Positions 49,611 through 61,221 of a stretch of DNA of 64,000 nt are shown in pieces. The stretch is taken from positions 10,966,646 to 11,030,645 of the forward strand of contig JALIRH010000018.1 in assembly GCA_023055505.1 (NCBI GenBank), in the 5' to 3' direction. Numbering within the stretch: the stretch's first letter is position 1; each line of letters starts with the position of its first letter. This DNA is from Callipepla californica brunnescens. Lineage: Eukaryota; Chordata; Aves; Galliformes; Odontophoridae. The notes below the pieces were generated by a model. That model had not been told where the DNA came from. It ran no database searches and saw only the letters and a program-made list of their open reading frames with translations. The position numbers were made by a program, and so were the translations under genes.

Positions 49611-52600
49611 AGCATCCTGATGTTTAGATGTTGTCTCTTGATAACAACATTTTTTTTTTTTTTATAGGAGTTTATATCATTGAAGACCTGAGTGACAGTG
49701 TTTCCATTTTTTGGTTCTTTACCAGATGACTGAAGGCAAAAATCAAACTTACCGTATCTGTGTTTCTAGCATCTGTTTTGCTATACTTCTCACCTCCTTT
49801 GAAGAATACTGTTGTGTGTCTTCATATACAGTCTTTCTTATTACAAGATCTTTACCTGGCTTCCTTTCCTATGTCTGTCTTTAATTAATCACACCTTCAG
49901 CAGCTCTGTCAAAAGAACAATACCAAAACTTGCTGATTTTGTCATTTCCCTCTTTTGCACTGGATAAGGCAGGCTTCTTGGAAAAGTATGAACTTGAAAA
50001 TCTAATAGATAGGTTTTAAAATCATGAATTCTCACCAAAAATAAAATTAAAATCTTTGAATGCTTCTCTTCACAACTAGCAACTGTAACTTTCACCTTTG
50101 CCTTGTACTTTTAAAAATAAGTGTACAAATTTATCTTAGCATGAAATGGAAACTTGCAGCAAACCTTTATTTCTTTCAGTCAGTGGCTTGAATCTCCCCC
50201 AAGGGGTGACATGATTGAAGTCCTCACATTATTTGCTGAAGTTTTGGACTCCTTGTGGTAGTGCTATGCAGTTAGTTGAGTAGAGGCCAAGGGTAAATCA
50301 AAGACGGTAGACATTCACCTCAGAGGCACGTACATCACTGTTGTGTCTAAAAACATTCTGTTCATGTTTGCAAAGTTTCCTCCTCTCCTTGTTGTTTAAT
50401 ATAATAGCTAGAAGTCCTTTAGTTTACTTTAGCTTTCTTTTTAATTAAATTTCAGGTTCTTTAAAAGGAGTTATTTACTGCAGTTGTTATATGAATCACA
50501 AATATTTTCATTTACCTTCAAGTTTTTAATGCATCTCTTCTCTGGACCTCATAATACTGTTCGTCTTGATATTTGTAAAGAACCCCTGGGCAGCTTTAAT
50601 TTATGCTCATATATTTTTTGCTCATGTATTTTTCTTTTTTTTTTTCCTATACTTGACCTCACTCTGAGATACTAGACTCATCTCAGAGGTATGAGAAGTT
50701 ATTATGATGGTTGATTCTGAGCACAATAAATTGTATTAGTTTTCATCATAAATATTTCATGTCTTTAACAGTAGCATTGTTCTCGTGCCTTTCCCTAGGT
50801 GAGACATCATTAATGTAAAATGTTAGCTATGTGAGTGAAACAGGAACTTCTAGGTCATGAATAATTGTACTAATCAGGTGGAATATATCAGATTACCAGA
50901 AGTATAGTTCCTCCTTTTCTCCACTGGCTATAGAAGGAGCCAATGGCAGCCCGCTCCACTATAAATATTTGTATCATGGACATCTATATGTAGGCTAGAA
51001 GGAACCTACCAGAGACATGTTAAATAAAAATGGCTTGGAAACAATGGCATCTGTAGAAGTGTTGTATTTTGTTTCTGATTCTGTTTGGAATATTGAAAAT
51101 TTTTGAAGAATATTTAGTAAAAAACACAAATTTGCAGATTACAGGCAGGTTACACTGGAGTATTTTAACACAAGGTAGACAAATATTCATCAGGAGTAAA
51201 CTGAGAAAGAGGAAGCAAAAGCAACTTCGAATGCAAGTTATACATAGAAATTCTAAAACAAAAGTGTGTGTGGGCACTGTCACACTTGTACCAAGGCAAA
51301 TTAACTGAGAAAACAGGTAGTCATCTTCTTACATATTGAAATGATGCCAGAATTTTTGTTACTCTTCATATGAGGAACTCAGATCATTTTCTACATTCCT
51401 GAGTAGGTTTTTTTATCTCACATAATTCTCATTGGAGTTCCTCAGGAAACAAACAAACAAAAAAAAAATGTTGAGCAAGTGAAAGTACCTTGAAAATGGA
51501 GATGGCATGAATTTTAAAACCCGCTTAACATCCTACACCACTGTGGGATGAGGAAAATTCTTCACGTTATTTCTCAGGAAAATAGGACATTCTGAAACCT
51601 ATTTCTATTATGATGTCAAAGCTGTGTGTGGGTGGGAAATTAATCAGGATTTGGACAAATATCTTAAACAGTCTGACTGAGGTGTCAGGCTTGAGTGCCC
51701 AATTACAGATTGGTTTGTACTGCACTTGCTTTCTAGTCACTCATCCAAAACACTTGTAAAGAGTGTAGGAAAATAGAGGGAGGGATAAAGAAGTTGTAAA
51801 TTGATTTCTGTTTCCCTGTTTGGGACTACAAAGAGAAGGATTTTTATCAGCCCTAGCTTAACAATTTTTGAAGTGGAGATGTGGCATCAGGAAGTGGATA
51901 AGGCAAAGTTCTGAAATAAGTGTAATAAGGACTTTGGGTTGAAAGGACAGAAAAGGACTTTTAAATGTGAATTTTCTAATGAGTACCAGTAAAAAAGAGA
52001 TAAAAGACATTATCCCTTAGTCAGCCCAGCTGTAGGTTTGAAAAGAAAGGCAGCTGTTTTCTTCATATTGTTTACTGGGTATGCCTGTGAGTTTATAGTA
52101 ACTTGTCACAAATCCCAGTATATGATACCAAGATTCAGAGATACTTCACTGTGCTTGAGTAAAGCAGTCGTCTTCTGTAGAGAAAACCAATTTTTCACCT
52201 TCAGAGCTGCTTTGCTAAAATTTGCTGCCTGAAGCCACAACCTATCTCCTGAGAAATTATTTTAGGCAAACAATGGGAACGGACAGAATATCAACAAAAA
52301 ATAGAATCTGTAAAAGCAAACTCTGCATGTTCCATCAAATAAGTGTCCTTATAGCTAATAAAAGAACCCCAGTCTTGAATTCCTCTGTCTCCAATTCCTT
52401 TCTCAGTTGCCTTTTGCTTTTGTATGCTTCTTTTCCTTCCCCCGTGGTTGTTCCCTATTTGCAGCTGTTAAAGATATTTTTAGGTACAGACAGAGATTGC
52501 CTTTAGCACCGACTAAATAACACTGTCACACAGAAAGGCTGTAAATGCACACAAATAATAAAGTAAAACCTAGGACTGTGGCTACCACCACCTGTTCCTA

Positions 52601-52938
52601 ATATTTTCTCATGGTCCCTGGCATAAAAAGAGGCTGAAGATGAAACAATACTTTCGATTCCATAAGGAGGTTGTTTTGGCTGTTTAGTACTATGTAAAAG
52701 GTGTGTCACAGGAATCATTGCAGGGGTACAGAAGAGACACAATGGGAATACTGGTCAGTGTACAAGCTACCAGATAAAGCTTATAGAAAGTTATGCAACA
52801 TCCTCCAGGGGGAATGATTAACGTTAAACTGTTTATTACCACAAAGAAGAACTGGGCACCTGGAAGGGAATAGAAAAGATTTTTCTTTCTCTTCTCCAGA
52901 AAATCAGTGCATGAGCTAAACTGTGGGCAGTGTATGGC

Positions 52939-53421
52939 TCAGTAAGAAAATCCATAAAAGACCAAGTCCCTTGAAAGATTGTCTTGTTTACTCAGGAGAA
53001 AAGAAAAGGCCAGTGAACTGTCAGAACTTCTAAGAACAGAAGAGACCACAGGTACACTGCTCTTACAGGGCCACCTTCTCCTACCAGATGGTGGCTGCTG
53101 TGTATCACTGATCACTGTCAACTCTCCAGGATATTTCAGCAGCTTTGCCTTCCTCCTGTCATCCCAAGTGCAGCTCCTTTCCCATTGACCACAGCTCTTC
53201 CATACAGAGTTCTCTCCCTCCTTGAAGGGACATTCATTTAGTCCTTGACCAATTTGACATTGCTTTTGTCTGTCGCATTTCTTTATCTGGAACCAGTTAC
53301 GCTGTTTAAGAAACCTATACATAAAACAGTAAATATACACAAAATTAGTCTCTTTGGTCCACAGTCCAAAATAATAAATAAAACCTAAAATATTACCTAA
53401 CATAACGAGTAAGTTCCACAT
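52939..53421 (-). CDS. Unrecognised 160-codon open frame, longest in the window (probably chance or a fossil)
   Basis: The frame starts with ATG at 53,421 and stops near 52,939. The first 45 or so residues are rich in hydrophobic and aromatic residues (LLVMLGNILGFIYYFGLW). The middle is polar with several cysteines (about residues 49-85), and the rest is basic and serine-rich. I recognise no domain family. No neighbour, promoter or splice site supports expression, and the region has no transposon signature. A frame of this length is unusual but not impossible by chance in 64 kb. It may be an old mobile-element coding remnant, a single-exon gene, or noise. Confidence 0.2.
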   Translation of the reverse strand: MWNLLVMLGNILGFIYYFGLWTKETNFVYIYCFMYRFLKQRNWFQIKKCDRQKQCQIGQGLNECPFKEGENSVWKSCGQWERSCTWDDRRKAKLLKYPGELTVISDTQQPPSGRRRWPCKSSVPVVSSVLRSSDSSLAFSFLLSKQDNLSRDLVFYGFSY

Positions 53422-53779
53422 GAATTATACTATTAATTTCCCTCTCATTGTCATCTTTCAATATGCATTTCTAATTAGTTAGATATGCTATTTATATGCT
53501 CAGCATGTACATATGCTCCAGTGATTAGTAACACTCTATTCAGTATACACTATGTATCTTTTAAGAACATATTTGCACATCTTCCTTTACAAAATATCAG
53601 AGGCATTTTGTGTAGAGCTTTGCTGGAGTTCGTACAAAGTACAACTTTCTTATCATGTGGCTGGTGTCTAAGCATTTATTAATCATATTTTTAAACTATT
53701 TGCCATTTCCAGACCTTAGCGCTTTTACTTAGCAAGTCATTGAATGAGTGGAACAGACAATTATTATTCACAGACCACC
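53422..53779. other. Unassigned sequence before the CR1 cluster
   Basis: AT-rich, with no gene or repeat recognised. Confidence 0.5.
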
Positions 53780-54845
53780 CTGAGTTCATGATCTCAGGGA
53801 ATACAGGCCTGTCAAACAGCAGAGATAAGGACTTGAACTTCAGAAGAGTGAACTCTTGGATGTTTAAGGAATTATTCAATGGGATTCCCTAGGATACTGT
53901 CCTTAGGGACAAAGGAATTGAACAGAGATGGCAAGAATGCCTTTCTGAGTGCATCTCCCTCCTCCAGTGTAAGAAATAAAGCAGAGGTGGCACAGATTTG
54001 GCATTGCTGAAAAAGGACCTGCTGGTCAAACTGAGAGAGGAGGGAATTAACAGGCAATGGAAACAGGTATGTGTATGGCCTGAAAACACTCAAAGCCCTG
54101 AAGAAACTGACTGATATGATTGCCAAACCACTCTCCACCATGTTCGAAAAAGTCATGTCTGTCAGGCAAAGTCCCAGGTGACTGGAGAAAGGGAAACATC
54201 ACTCCCATCTTTAAGGATAGAAAGGAAGATTCGGGGAACTACAGGACAGTGAGATTCATCTCCATGCCTAAGATCATTGAGAGTATCTTTCTGGAAGCTA
54301 TTTTAAGGCACATGCAAGATGAGGAAGTGGTCTGTGTCAACAAGAACAGGTTGATCTTACCTAGCCTATCTGGTGGCCTTCTATGATGGAGGGTCAGCAT
54401 CAGTAGATAACAAAGAAGACTGATGTAATCTACGAGGATTTCTGCAGAGCCTTTGATATGATTCCACACAATATTCCTATGAATAGATTTAAGATATATG
54501 GATTTGAAGTCCAGACAATTAGGCAGATAAAGAATTTGTCATAGTGACAGCTGGAGGGTAGTAATCGATAGCTCTACGCCTATGTGAAAATCAGTCATGA
54601 TTGATGTCTGCCAGTGGTCCATCATGGGACTAGTGTGATTCAGTAGTGTAGACTGAGTGTACTCTGAGGAAGATTTCAATTGACACTAAGTCAGTTATAT
54701 AGCTGATACAATAGAAGGAAGGGATGCCATCCAAAGGGAGCTGGACAGGCTCAGAAAGTGGGGCCACCTTATTATCCTCGTGAAGCTGAATAAGGTCAAG
54801 GTGTTGCACTTGTCAAGTCATAGAGAGCAACCCTGTGGAGGAGTT
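53780..54845 (+). mobile_element. CR1 LINE copy A, left part (endonuclease end and reverse transcriptase)
   Basis: The start matches the segment between CR1 endonuclease and reverse transcriptase and aligns closely with the copy at 57.7 kb (both share TGTCCTTAGGGACAAA and GAATTGAACAGAGATGG). It then jumps, near 54,080-54,095, straight to CCCTGAAGAAACTGACTGAT, skipping about 400 bases that the 57.7-kb copy retains. The reverse-transcriptase start is visible in frame 54,120-54,386 (GDWRKGNITPIFKDRKED, GNYRTVRFISMPKIIE), followed by DVIYEDFCRAFDMIPHNI. Stops and shifts make it non-functional. Copy A continues after the nested insert at 55,421. Confidence 0.9.
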
Positions 54846-55420
54846 GGAGGCATGTACTAGCACACGTGGAAAATAAAGATGAGGTGATTGGTGGTAACCA
54901 ACATGGCTTCATCAAGGGCAAGTCCTGCCTGACATACTTTGTGCCCTTATATGATGAAGTTACAGCATCAGTGGATAAAAAAAGAACAACAGATGTTATC
55001 TATATGGACTTGAGCAAAGTATTTGACACTGTCCTGCTAGGCATCCTGGTCAACAAATGGAAAAAAAATAAATTCGGTGGATGGATCACTTGCTGGATGA
55101 GGAATTGATTGGATGGTCACATTCAGAGAACTAACTGTTGTCTATTAACTCTACATCCAAGTGGAGACCAATTACAAACAGCATTCCTCAGGGATCAGTC
55201 CTGGGACCGGTGCTGTTTAACGTCTTTGTAGGCAACATGGACAGTGGTATCAGATGCACCCTCAGATAGTTTGCAGATGACAACAAGCTGAGTAGTGCAG
55301 TGAGGCTTTGAGGAACCTGGTGTAGAGGGAGGTGTCCCTGCTTATAGCAGCGGGATTGGAACCAGATGGTCTTAAATATCCCTTCCAACCCAAATCCTAC
55401 TATTCTACTATAATTCTATG
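54846..55420 (+). mobile_element. CR1 LINE copy B, nested inside copy A (about 575 bp)
   Basis: Here the reverse transcriptase is read a second time: frame 54,866-55,108 has EVIGGNQHGFIKGKSCLTYF and TDVIYMDLSKVFDTV, and FADDNKLS lies at about 55,270. After about 55,310 the sequence leaps to the CR1 3' end (GGGATTGGAACCAGATGGTC, CCCTTCCAACCC) and finishes with ATTCTACTATAATTCTATG at 55,402-55,420. Copy B thus has both a 5' truncation and an internal deletion. Its 3' end is followed directly by the continuation of copy A, which is strong evidence for nesting. Confidence 0.85.
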
Positions 55421-55880
55421 TCCTGATGGATGAAAAGCTGGACATGAGGCAGCATTGTGTGTTTACAGCCAGGCCAACAGTATCCTAGGTTACACCAAAA
55501 GAGGGGTGCAAACACATCACCGGCGCAGAAAGAAATGTGATTGTCCCCCTGTACTCTGGCCTTGTAAGGATCTATCTGGAGTACTGCATTGAGGTCTGGG
55601 GCCTCCAGCACAAAAAAGGATGTGGAGCTGTTAGAGCAGGCCCAGAGGAGGGCCATGAGGATGATCAGAGGGCTGTACCTGTCCTAGGAGGAAAGGCTGA
55701 GGAAGCTGAGGTTGTTCAGCCCAGAGAAGAGAATGCTCTGAGGAGACCTCTTTGTGTCCTTGAAGTATGTGAGGGGAGATTATAAGCAGAAGAGACACTA
55801 GCTTTTTACACGGTCTGATAGTGATAGGACAGAGGGGAATAGTTTTACCTAAAGAAGAGAGATTTAAATTAGATTAGCTC
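55421..55880 (+). mobile_element. CR1 LINE copy A, right part (ORF2 C-terminus)
   Basis: The sequence resumes exactly where copy A stopped in the CR1 order: VLMDEKLDMRQHCVFTA, then NVIVPLYSGLVRIYLEYCIE and VWGLQHKKGC, then the AQRRAMRMIRGLYLS-type end in another frame. It fades out near 55,880 before a recognisable 3' tail. Confidence 0.88.
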
Positions 55881-56789
55881 ATTAAGCTTCCTAATCGACA
55901 GAGTGTCCCCTGAGAGAAGGACAGGTAGGTCACAACTACAAGGGTTGGCTGGAGAATCTGATCCAGCTGTGGGCTACCACCGCAGCACAGCTCTTCAGTC
56001 CTGATAGCTGACAGGTAACACATGTTTGTATGTGAACTCAAGTGTGCAACAGCATGAGCAAGGGTGTCTGTGACCTGTCTCCTCACAATGAAGGCCCATC
56101 CTGCCAGACATCTCGAAGTGCTCTGCAGGACTTCCGAGCTGTGGAAAAATAAATAAATAAAGCACTCATAAATTCATAGCACGTAAAGCAGCTGTCGCTT
56201 ACAGTTGATTGAGCACTTCTTCAGAGAACAAAACTCTCTCTTTTCTGACATGCCTTGATGAACAGCAAAATAGTTAACAGTCTTGACATTTACGGGTTCC
56301 CAAGAACAAGTATGCTTGCTGGACTATACTGCTTTATGCTGTCCCGAATCAAGACCTCTCTGTCAGCTTCTGCTTACAAGCTTACAAGCTTACAGTGTGT
56401 TTGTATATAAAGGTTTTTATAAAATTAAGGGAAAAGAACAAAGGATTATTTTAAATGATTCTGGCAGAAACATTTTGTATATGTAAGTGTGTATGCATGT
56501 ACTGAAGTTTTGATGTAGAAGTACAAGAAGACATATCTGTATGTTTTTTATATTCTGAAACATCTCATCTGAGTTTTGGGATTCACTTTGTTGTCCATGA
56601 AACTTACGTTAATTTAGTTAACTTAGTAGCTAGTAACTTAGTTAAGTGTTTGCATGTGGGTTTGTGTGCAGGTAGTGTTCTCCTCAGTCCTTCTGGCTGC
56701 AGCTGAGACCTGCACAGATGAAGGAGGATGGACCAGCTGAATGTATAATTGCTTGGATAATATCATACTTAGGGTTTTGGATACTATAA
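55881..56789. other. Unassigned sequence between CR1 copies
   Basis: Bases 55,881-56,150 are less AT-rich than the rest but match no family that I know. A short tandem of the 8-bp unit CTTACAAG occurs at 56,373-56,395. No gene is seen. Confidence 0.45.
56373..56395. repeat. Tandem 8-bp repeat (GCTTACAA x 2.8)
   Basis: Units of GCTTACAA follow one another almost three times without spacer. Confidence 0.85.
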
Positions 56790-57545
56790 TCTTGAACTCT
56801 CATATTTGAGAAATCAGGCGTGTTGAAATCAGATGGGATGCAAGTGACCTGGAAGAGCAAGATAATTTTGTGTGCCAGGCCCTATGGGCTCATCACCAGA
56901 GCTTTAATCTGAATTTGGTAGCAGAAGGGGATGTACTACTGTGTGACAGGAAACGCTATCACTTTAGGAAGCAGCAAGGGAAAACCTCAGATTTGTCACA
57001 GAGGAATTTGGGAGGCCTTCTTTGAGAATGTAACACATTTGACAGCCCAGCTGAATTGCTTCTATACCAATGCATACAGTATGCAGCGTAAGCTGGGGAG
57101 ATGCAAACTGTGGTACAGACAGAAAGCTATGACCTAATTGTTAGCACAGAAGCATGGTGGGATGAATCACACAGCTGGAATACAACTGAGAGCTACAAAT
57201 ATTTTAGGAGAGATAGGCAGGGCAGGAAAAGTGGGAGAGTTAGCTCTCTGATAAGAGGTGGATAGGTTGCAAAGAACTGCCTCTGAGAAACAGGCATCAC
57301 TGGTTGAGAGACTGTGTGTTCAAATTAGGGAGTAGGCAATAAAGAACATCTGGTGTTTGGGATCTAATACCACAAGAGGATCAAGGGGAGCCTGTTTACA
57401 AGGCCTTCTTTCTCCTGCAACAGTAGGTGTTGCTCAAGCAGGCTTTCATCCTGATGGGTGCTTTCAGTCACCTGGGTGCCTGCTGGGAAAGCAACATGGT
57501 GAGCTGCAAACAGTTCAGGAAACTCCTGGAGTATGCTTTGTTGTT

Positions 57546-57577
<32 letters not shown>

Positions 57578-58514
57578 TTAATTGGTCCAGGTATTAGACA
57601 AACCAAAAAGTGGTGAAGTGTTAGTAGATTTGCTGCTCATCAATGAAGCAGAGACCATCAAAGAGGCTAACACTGGAGGCAGTCTGGGCTTTAGAAACTA
57701 CACTTCAATTGTGTTAATGATCTTGAGGAATATGGACCTGTCAAACAGCAAAGTCAGTAACTTGAACTTCAGAAAAGTGAACTCTAGGCTGTTTAAGAAA
57801 TTATTTAATGAGATCCCCTGGGATACTGTCCTTAGGGACAAACGAATTGAACAGAGATGGTGACTACTTAAGGATGCCTTTCTGAGGGCACGAGAACTCT
57901 TTATCCTCCAACATAAGAAATCAATCAGAGGAGGCAGAAAATCGGCATGTAAAAGAAACCTGCTGGTCAGACTGAGAGTGAAGAAGGAAATTCACAGCCA
58001 GTGGAAAGAGGTATGATTTTCCTGGGAAGAATACAGGGATGCTGTCTGTATGTGCAGAAGTGGGATCAGGAAAGCCAAGGCACAGATGGAACTGAACTTG
58101 TCGAGGGATATGAAACATAAACAAGAAGAGGTTCTAGAAATAAACTGATCAGAAGAGACAGGGCAAGGAGAGCGCACCTCTAATAAATGAGAATGGAGAA
58201 ATGGTTTCAACAGACCAGAATTGAGAAAGCTGAGGTACTCAGCAAGTTCTTTGCCTCAGTCTTCACTGGTAGTCAGGCTTCCATCACCTCTCACATCCCT
58301 GAACTTCTAGGTGGGGGCCGGGGAAGTGAAATCCCTCCCACTGTAAGCAAAGAGCAAGTTCAAAACCACTTGATACTGAATGCCTATAAGTTCATTGTGC
58401 CTGATAGCATGCAATGCCCTGAAGGAACTGGCTGATGTGGTTGCCAAGCCACACTCCACTATATTTGAAGAAGTCATGCCTGTCAGGCAAAGTCCCTATT
58501 AAATGGAAAAAAGG
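56790..58514 (+). mobile_element. CR1 LINE copy C: endonuclease and linker region (about 1.7 kb)
   Basis: Confident CR1 identity begins near 57,035 (GACAGCCCAGCTGAATTGCT, the start of the APE-like endonuclease part). It continues through AGCATGGTGGGATGAATCAC, the region before the reverse transcriptase (GCTGAGGTACTCAGCAAGTT, TTTGCCTCAGTCTTCACTGG) and CCCTGAAGGAACTGGCTGAT at 58,417. Frame 57,582-57,863 reads KSGEVLVDLLLINEAETIKE, a CR1 endonuclease-end segment. A (TTTTG)n tract at 57,541-57,581 replaces some coding sequence. Stops and shifts are frequent. It belongs to the same subfamily as copy A. Confidence 0.88.
57541..57581. repeat. (TTTTG)n simple repeat inside CR1 copy C
   Basis: Five or so TTTTG units with T runs at both ends, interrupting the endonuclease part of the LINE. 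Confidence 0.92.
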
Positions 58515-58598
58515 ATATAGATAGAATAGATATAAAACAGATATAAGCTGACAATGTATGGAACTTCAAGTGTGAATATTTTAGACTTCAATTTGTTC
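58515..58598. repeat. Unknown insert inside CR1 copy C
   Basis: In CR1 and in copy A, the words GGAGAAAGGGAAACATCACT and TCTTTAAGGAT are nearly adjacent. Here AAATGGAAAAAAGG and TTTTAAGAAGGG are pushed about 80-85 bases apart by AT-rich sequence. The insert carries a core (58,550-58,586) that reappears at 60,249-60,285 with 32 of 37 bases identical. No family is recognised. Confidence 0.65.
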
Positions 58599-58690
58599 AA
58601 CTTTCATTTTAAGAAGGGTAAAAAGAAAGATCCAGGGAACTACTTTAGCTTTCTTTATAAAGATCCAGAAAAGGTGTAATGGTTTTCCAA
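58599..58690 (+). mobile_element. CR1 LINE copy C, continuation after the insert
   Basis: TTTTAAGAAGGGTAAAAAGA then AAGATCCAGGGAACTAC is the CR1 reverse-transcriptase start (FKKGKKKDPGNY in translation). Similarity fades after about 58,690. Confidence 0.7.
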
Positions 58691-60233
58691 TATTGGCAAC
58701 CTAAGAATATCTATGGATGATCTAATGAGATGGAACAATGAATAAGATTTGAGAAGATTCCAGACCTGCCTAATTCTGACCTGTCCCTTCTGACCATGGC
58801 AAAAAGGATTTGAGGTGATGACTAAGATACTAGGAGTGCAGCTGTGTACATAATAGTGTCCTTGGATTCTGATTGCATGTTAATAGCCTACAGGTACTTA
58901 ACCTGTACTTGGAGTATTTTCCTCTATATTTTTGTAGGAGAAATGTCAGAAGGGAGAAGTTCAGTGCAGAGGGAAGAGTGATTAGTTCAATATGAGAGTA
59001 TAAAAATAATTCAGGATGTAGAATGTAGTGGATGCTCCACCTTCCCTCATAAAGAAATTCTTGATCCTGATAACCTCTTTTCATATCTGAGTGATCTAGT
59101 CAGGAAATATGTCCAAGTCAGGAGGTTCTTCACTAACAACTGATCTAGAGGCCGTCATAACATCTCAGGGCAGCAAACCTCTGCTCTGGGTGAGAACAAA
59201 GAAAAGGACATTTTCTGACCACCTTTCTCATCAGTCAGAATTTGAGCACAGTGATCTTGCACAACTGCAGAGGGGATCTTGCCCTTCTGGACCACAGTGA
59301 TGAATCTCAGAAATGCTGTAGGCTGGGTTTGGAGTACATGCCAGGGGTCAGGCTAAAATCCTGGGAAATGGAAAAACAGACTGCCTGCTGAAGTCACGTA
59401 CTTAACACTACATTTTTTTAACAAATAAGGATCTTTTCAAAAGCTGCAATATTCTCTGTGTGTTTCTAAGCTCTCTCTTTTTACACCTACAAAAGATTCA
59501 TTGAAAATCAATTCTTCTGTATGACTGTTTGAAATTGCATTGTATTATTTTATATTGGTAGGGTAGGTTTTGCTAGATTTTTGTTGGCTTTTTCCAGCAG
59601 GGATTTTAGAAATGATTCAGAGATTATAAGGTAACACAGAGATAAAGACCAGCTTTGAAAGATAGGATCTATTGCACACTATGATTTGTATGAACTAATC
59701 TCTAATGCCTCTTCGGAAAAAAAGATCACCAACTGAAGCTTGCCATCCACTGCATACATTAGCAGTGACTGCTTATTAATCTTATAACCTTTTCTAATTA
59801 ACAGAGTAAATTCTAAAATGAATACAAATTGAAAGTATCCAAGGGTAAAACGTATTCAGTTACAAAATGTGCCCTTATGTTTGCTGAAATATCTGTGAAG
59901 TAAGTGGTGTGTCAGGCAAATAATTTGTTGTTGTAGGTTTTTTGTTGTTTGCTTATAGTCAATAAGAAAATAAGTGCCAACAGCTGGCACTTCATAAGTA
60001 GCACATCTGTGTCAATCTTATATATTATTATAGGCATAGCTAGTAAAATCACATTGCCGTTGCTGCTGGTGTTGCCATCGCAGCTGTTGTTATTTACTGT
60101 TTGCTGTATTTCTGTCTTCCAAATGCATGACCAGTGAAAAGTAAAACAGCAATCTGAAGGGAAAATTTGGAATAAACATCTTCAGATCACAAAGTGAAAT
60201 ATACAAATTAATCCTGAGATAAGTGATGCTCAT

Positions 60234-60298
60234 GAATAGATATAAATTGACAATGTATGAAACGTTAAGTATGAATGTTTTAGACATCATTTTTTTTC
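60234..60298. repeat. Second copy of the unknown repeat seen in the 58.5-kb insert
   Basis: GAATAGATATAAATTGACAA and the core 60,249-60,285 align with 58,524-58,586 in the same orientation. The 58.5-kb copy has an extra internal ATATAA-type step. No CR1 sequence flanks this copy. Confidence 0.7.
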
Positions 60299-61201
60299 CA
60301 CAAAGTGCAACGTGAACAAAAGAACCATTAAGATAAACAGAGGTACAAACACTTGCAGAGATCAGGCCATGGTAAGTCAGAGAGAAGTGAACTGTAATTG
60401 TTTCCTATCAGGAATTAAATTGCTACAGTTACATGAGCAAGAAACAAAAAGATATACAGATATTTGATCTAGTGGTCTTCTGGTAAACAAAATTTTATAA
60501 TTTTGGTATCTCAAGGAAGTGAAAGAATTTATATGTTGCTTAGAGGAACCTGACTGTAATTTCACTATTTGCCCAGGGATACTGAAGCCACCATCAGCTT
60601 GATTTTTTTTTTTCCTAATTAGTGGCCGTAGAGTAGAGGAGATACACCACTTCAACTGTTAACTATTGAAGCAAACTGAACTTTAGGATAAATGAGTATA
60701 TATATACAAAATGAATACTGGGAAAAATTACTGAGAATGGAAAACATGAAGGATAAAAGCATGAAAAGAGAAATGGTTTACATTTATAATTTTCATGTTA
60801 TTTCTAAAATGTCCAGTTAGGACAATTGCCTCAATTATATTGGTGTGCTATCTGTGACAGGCAGTAGAAGATATATACCCAGAATTATGATTCTCAGATA
60901 TGTATATACGTATTTAAATACACATTTGTGCTTGTAAGAATTTATGCATATATGCAGGTAGCATCATAAAATAATATATGATTTAAAAAAATGTTTCTTT
61001 ATATCTTAATGAAGTTTTCTTCTTTATTAAGTCAGGCAACTTCCAGAGGAAAATTATGTCTCCATTGCTGTTAGTTGATCAAGTGTATTCCACAAACATT
61101 TTACAGGTGTCAAGCTGTGTGGCTGAACATAGATATTAAATACGTTGACTGTCTAATCCAGATAAGCATTCTGATGCTAAATTTCTATGGATTAAATTTG
61201 A

Positions 61202-61221
61202 TGAAATTAATATTAATTTCA
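61202..61221. repeat. Perfect 20-bp palindrome
   Basis: TGAAATTAATATTAATTTCA reads the same on both strands. It contains two TTAAT homeodomain-like cores in inverted order within an AT-rich neighbourhood. Confidence 0.9.

Larger units (their letters stand above)
43367..52938. other. Long unassigned AT-rich stretch with a few small structures
   Basis: About 9.6 kb with no recognised gene. Listed separately are a possible CR1 tail (46,722-46,784), two perfect small inverted repeats (48,589-48,609 and 49,186-49,213) and a GC-rich patch (49,310-49,610). Frames at 49,023-49,388 (121 codons) and elsewhere carry no motif that I recognise. Confidence 0.45.
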
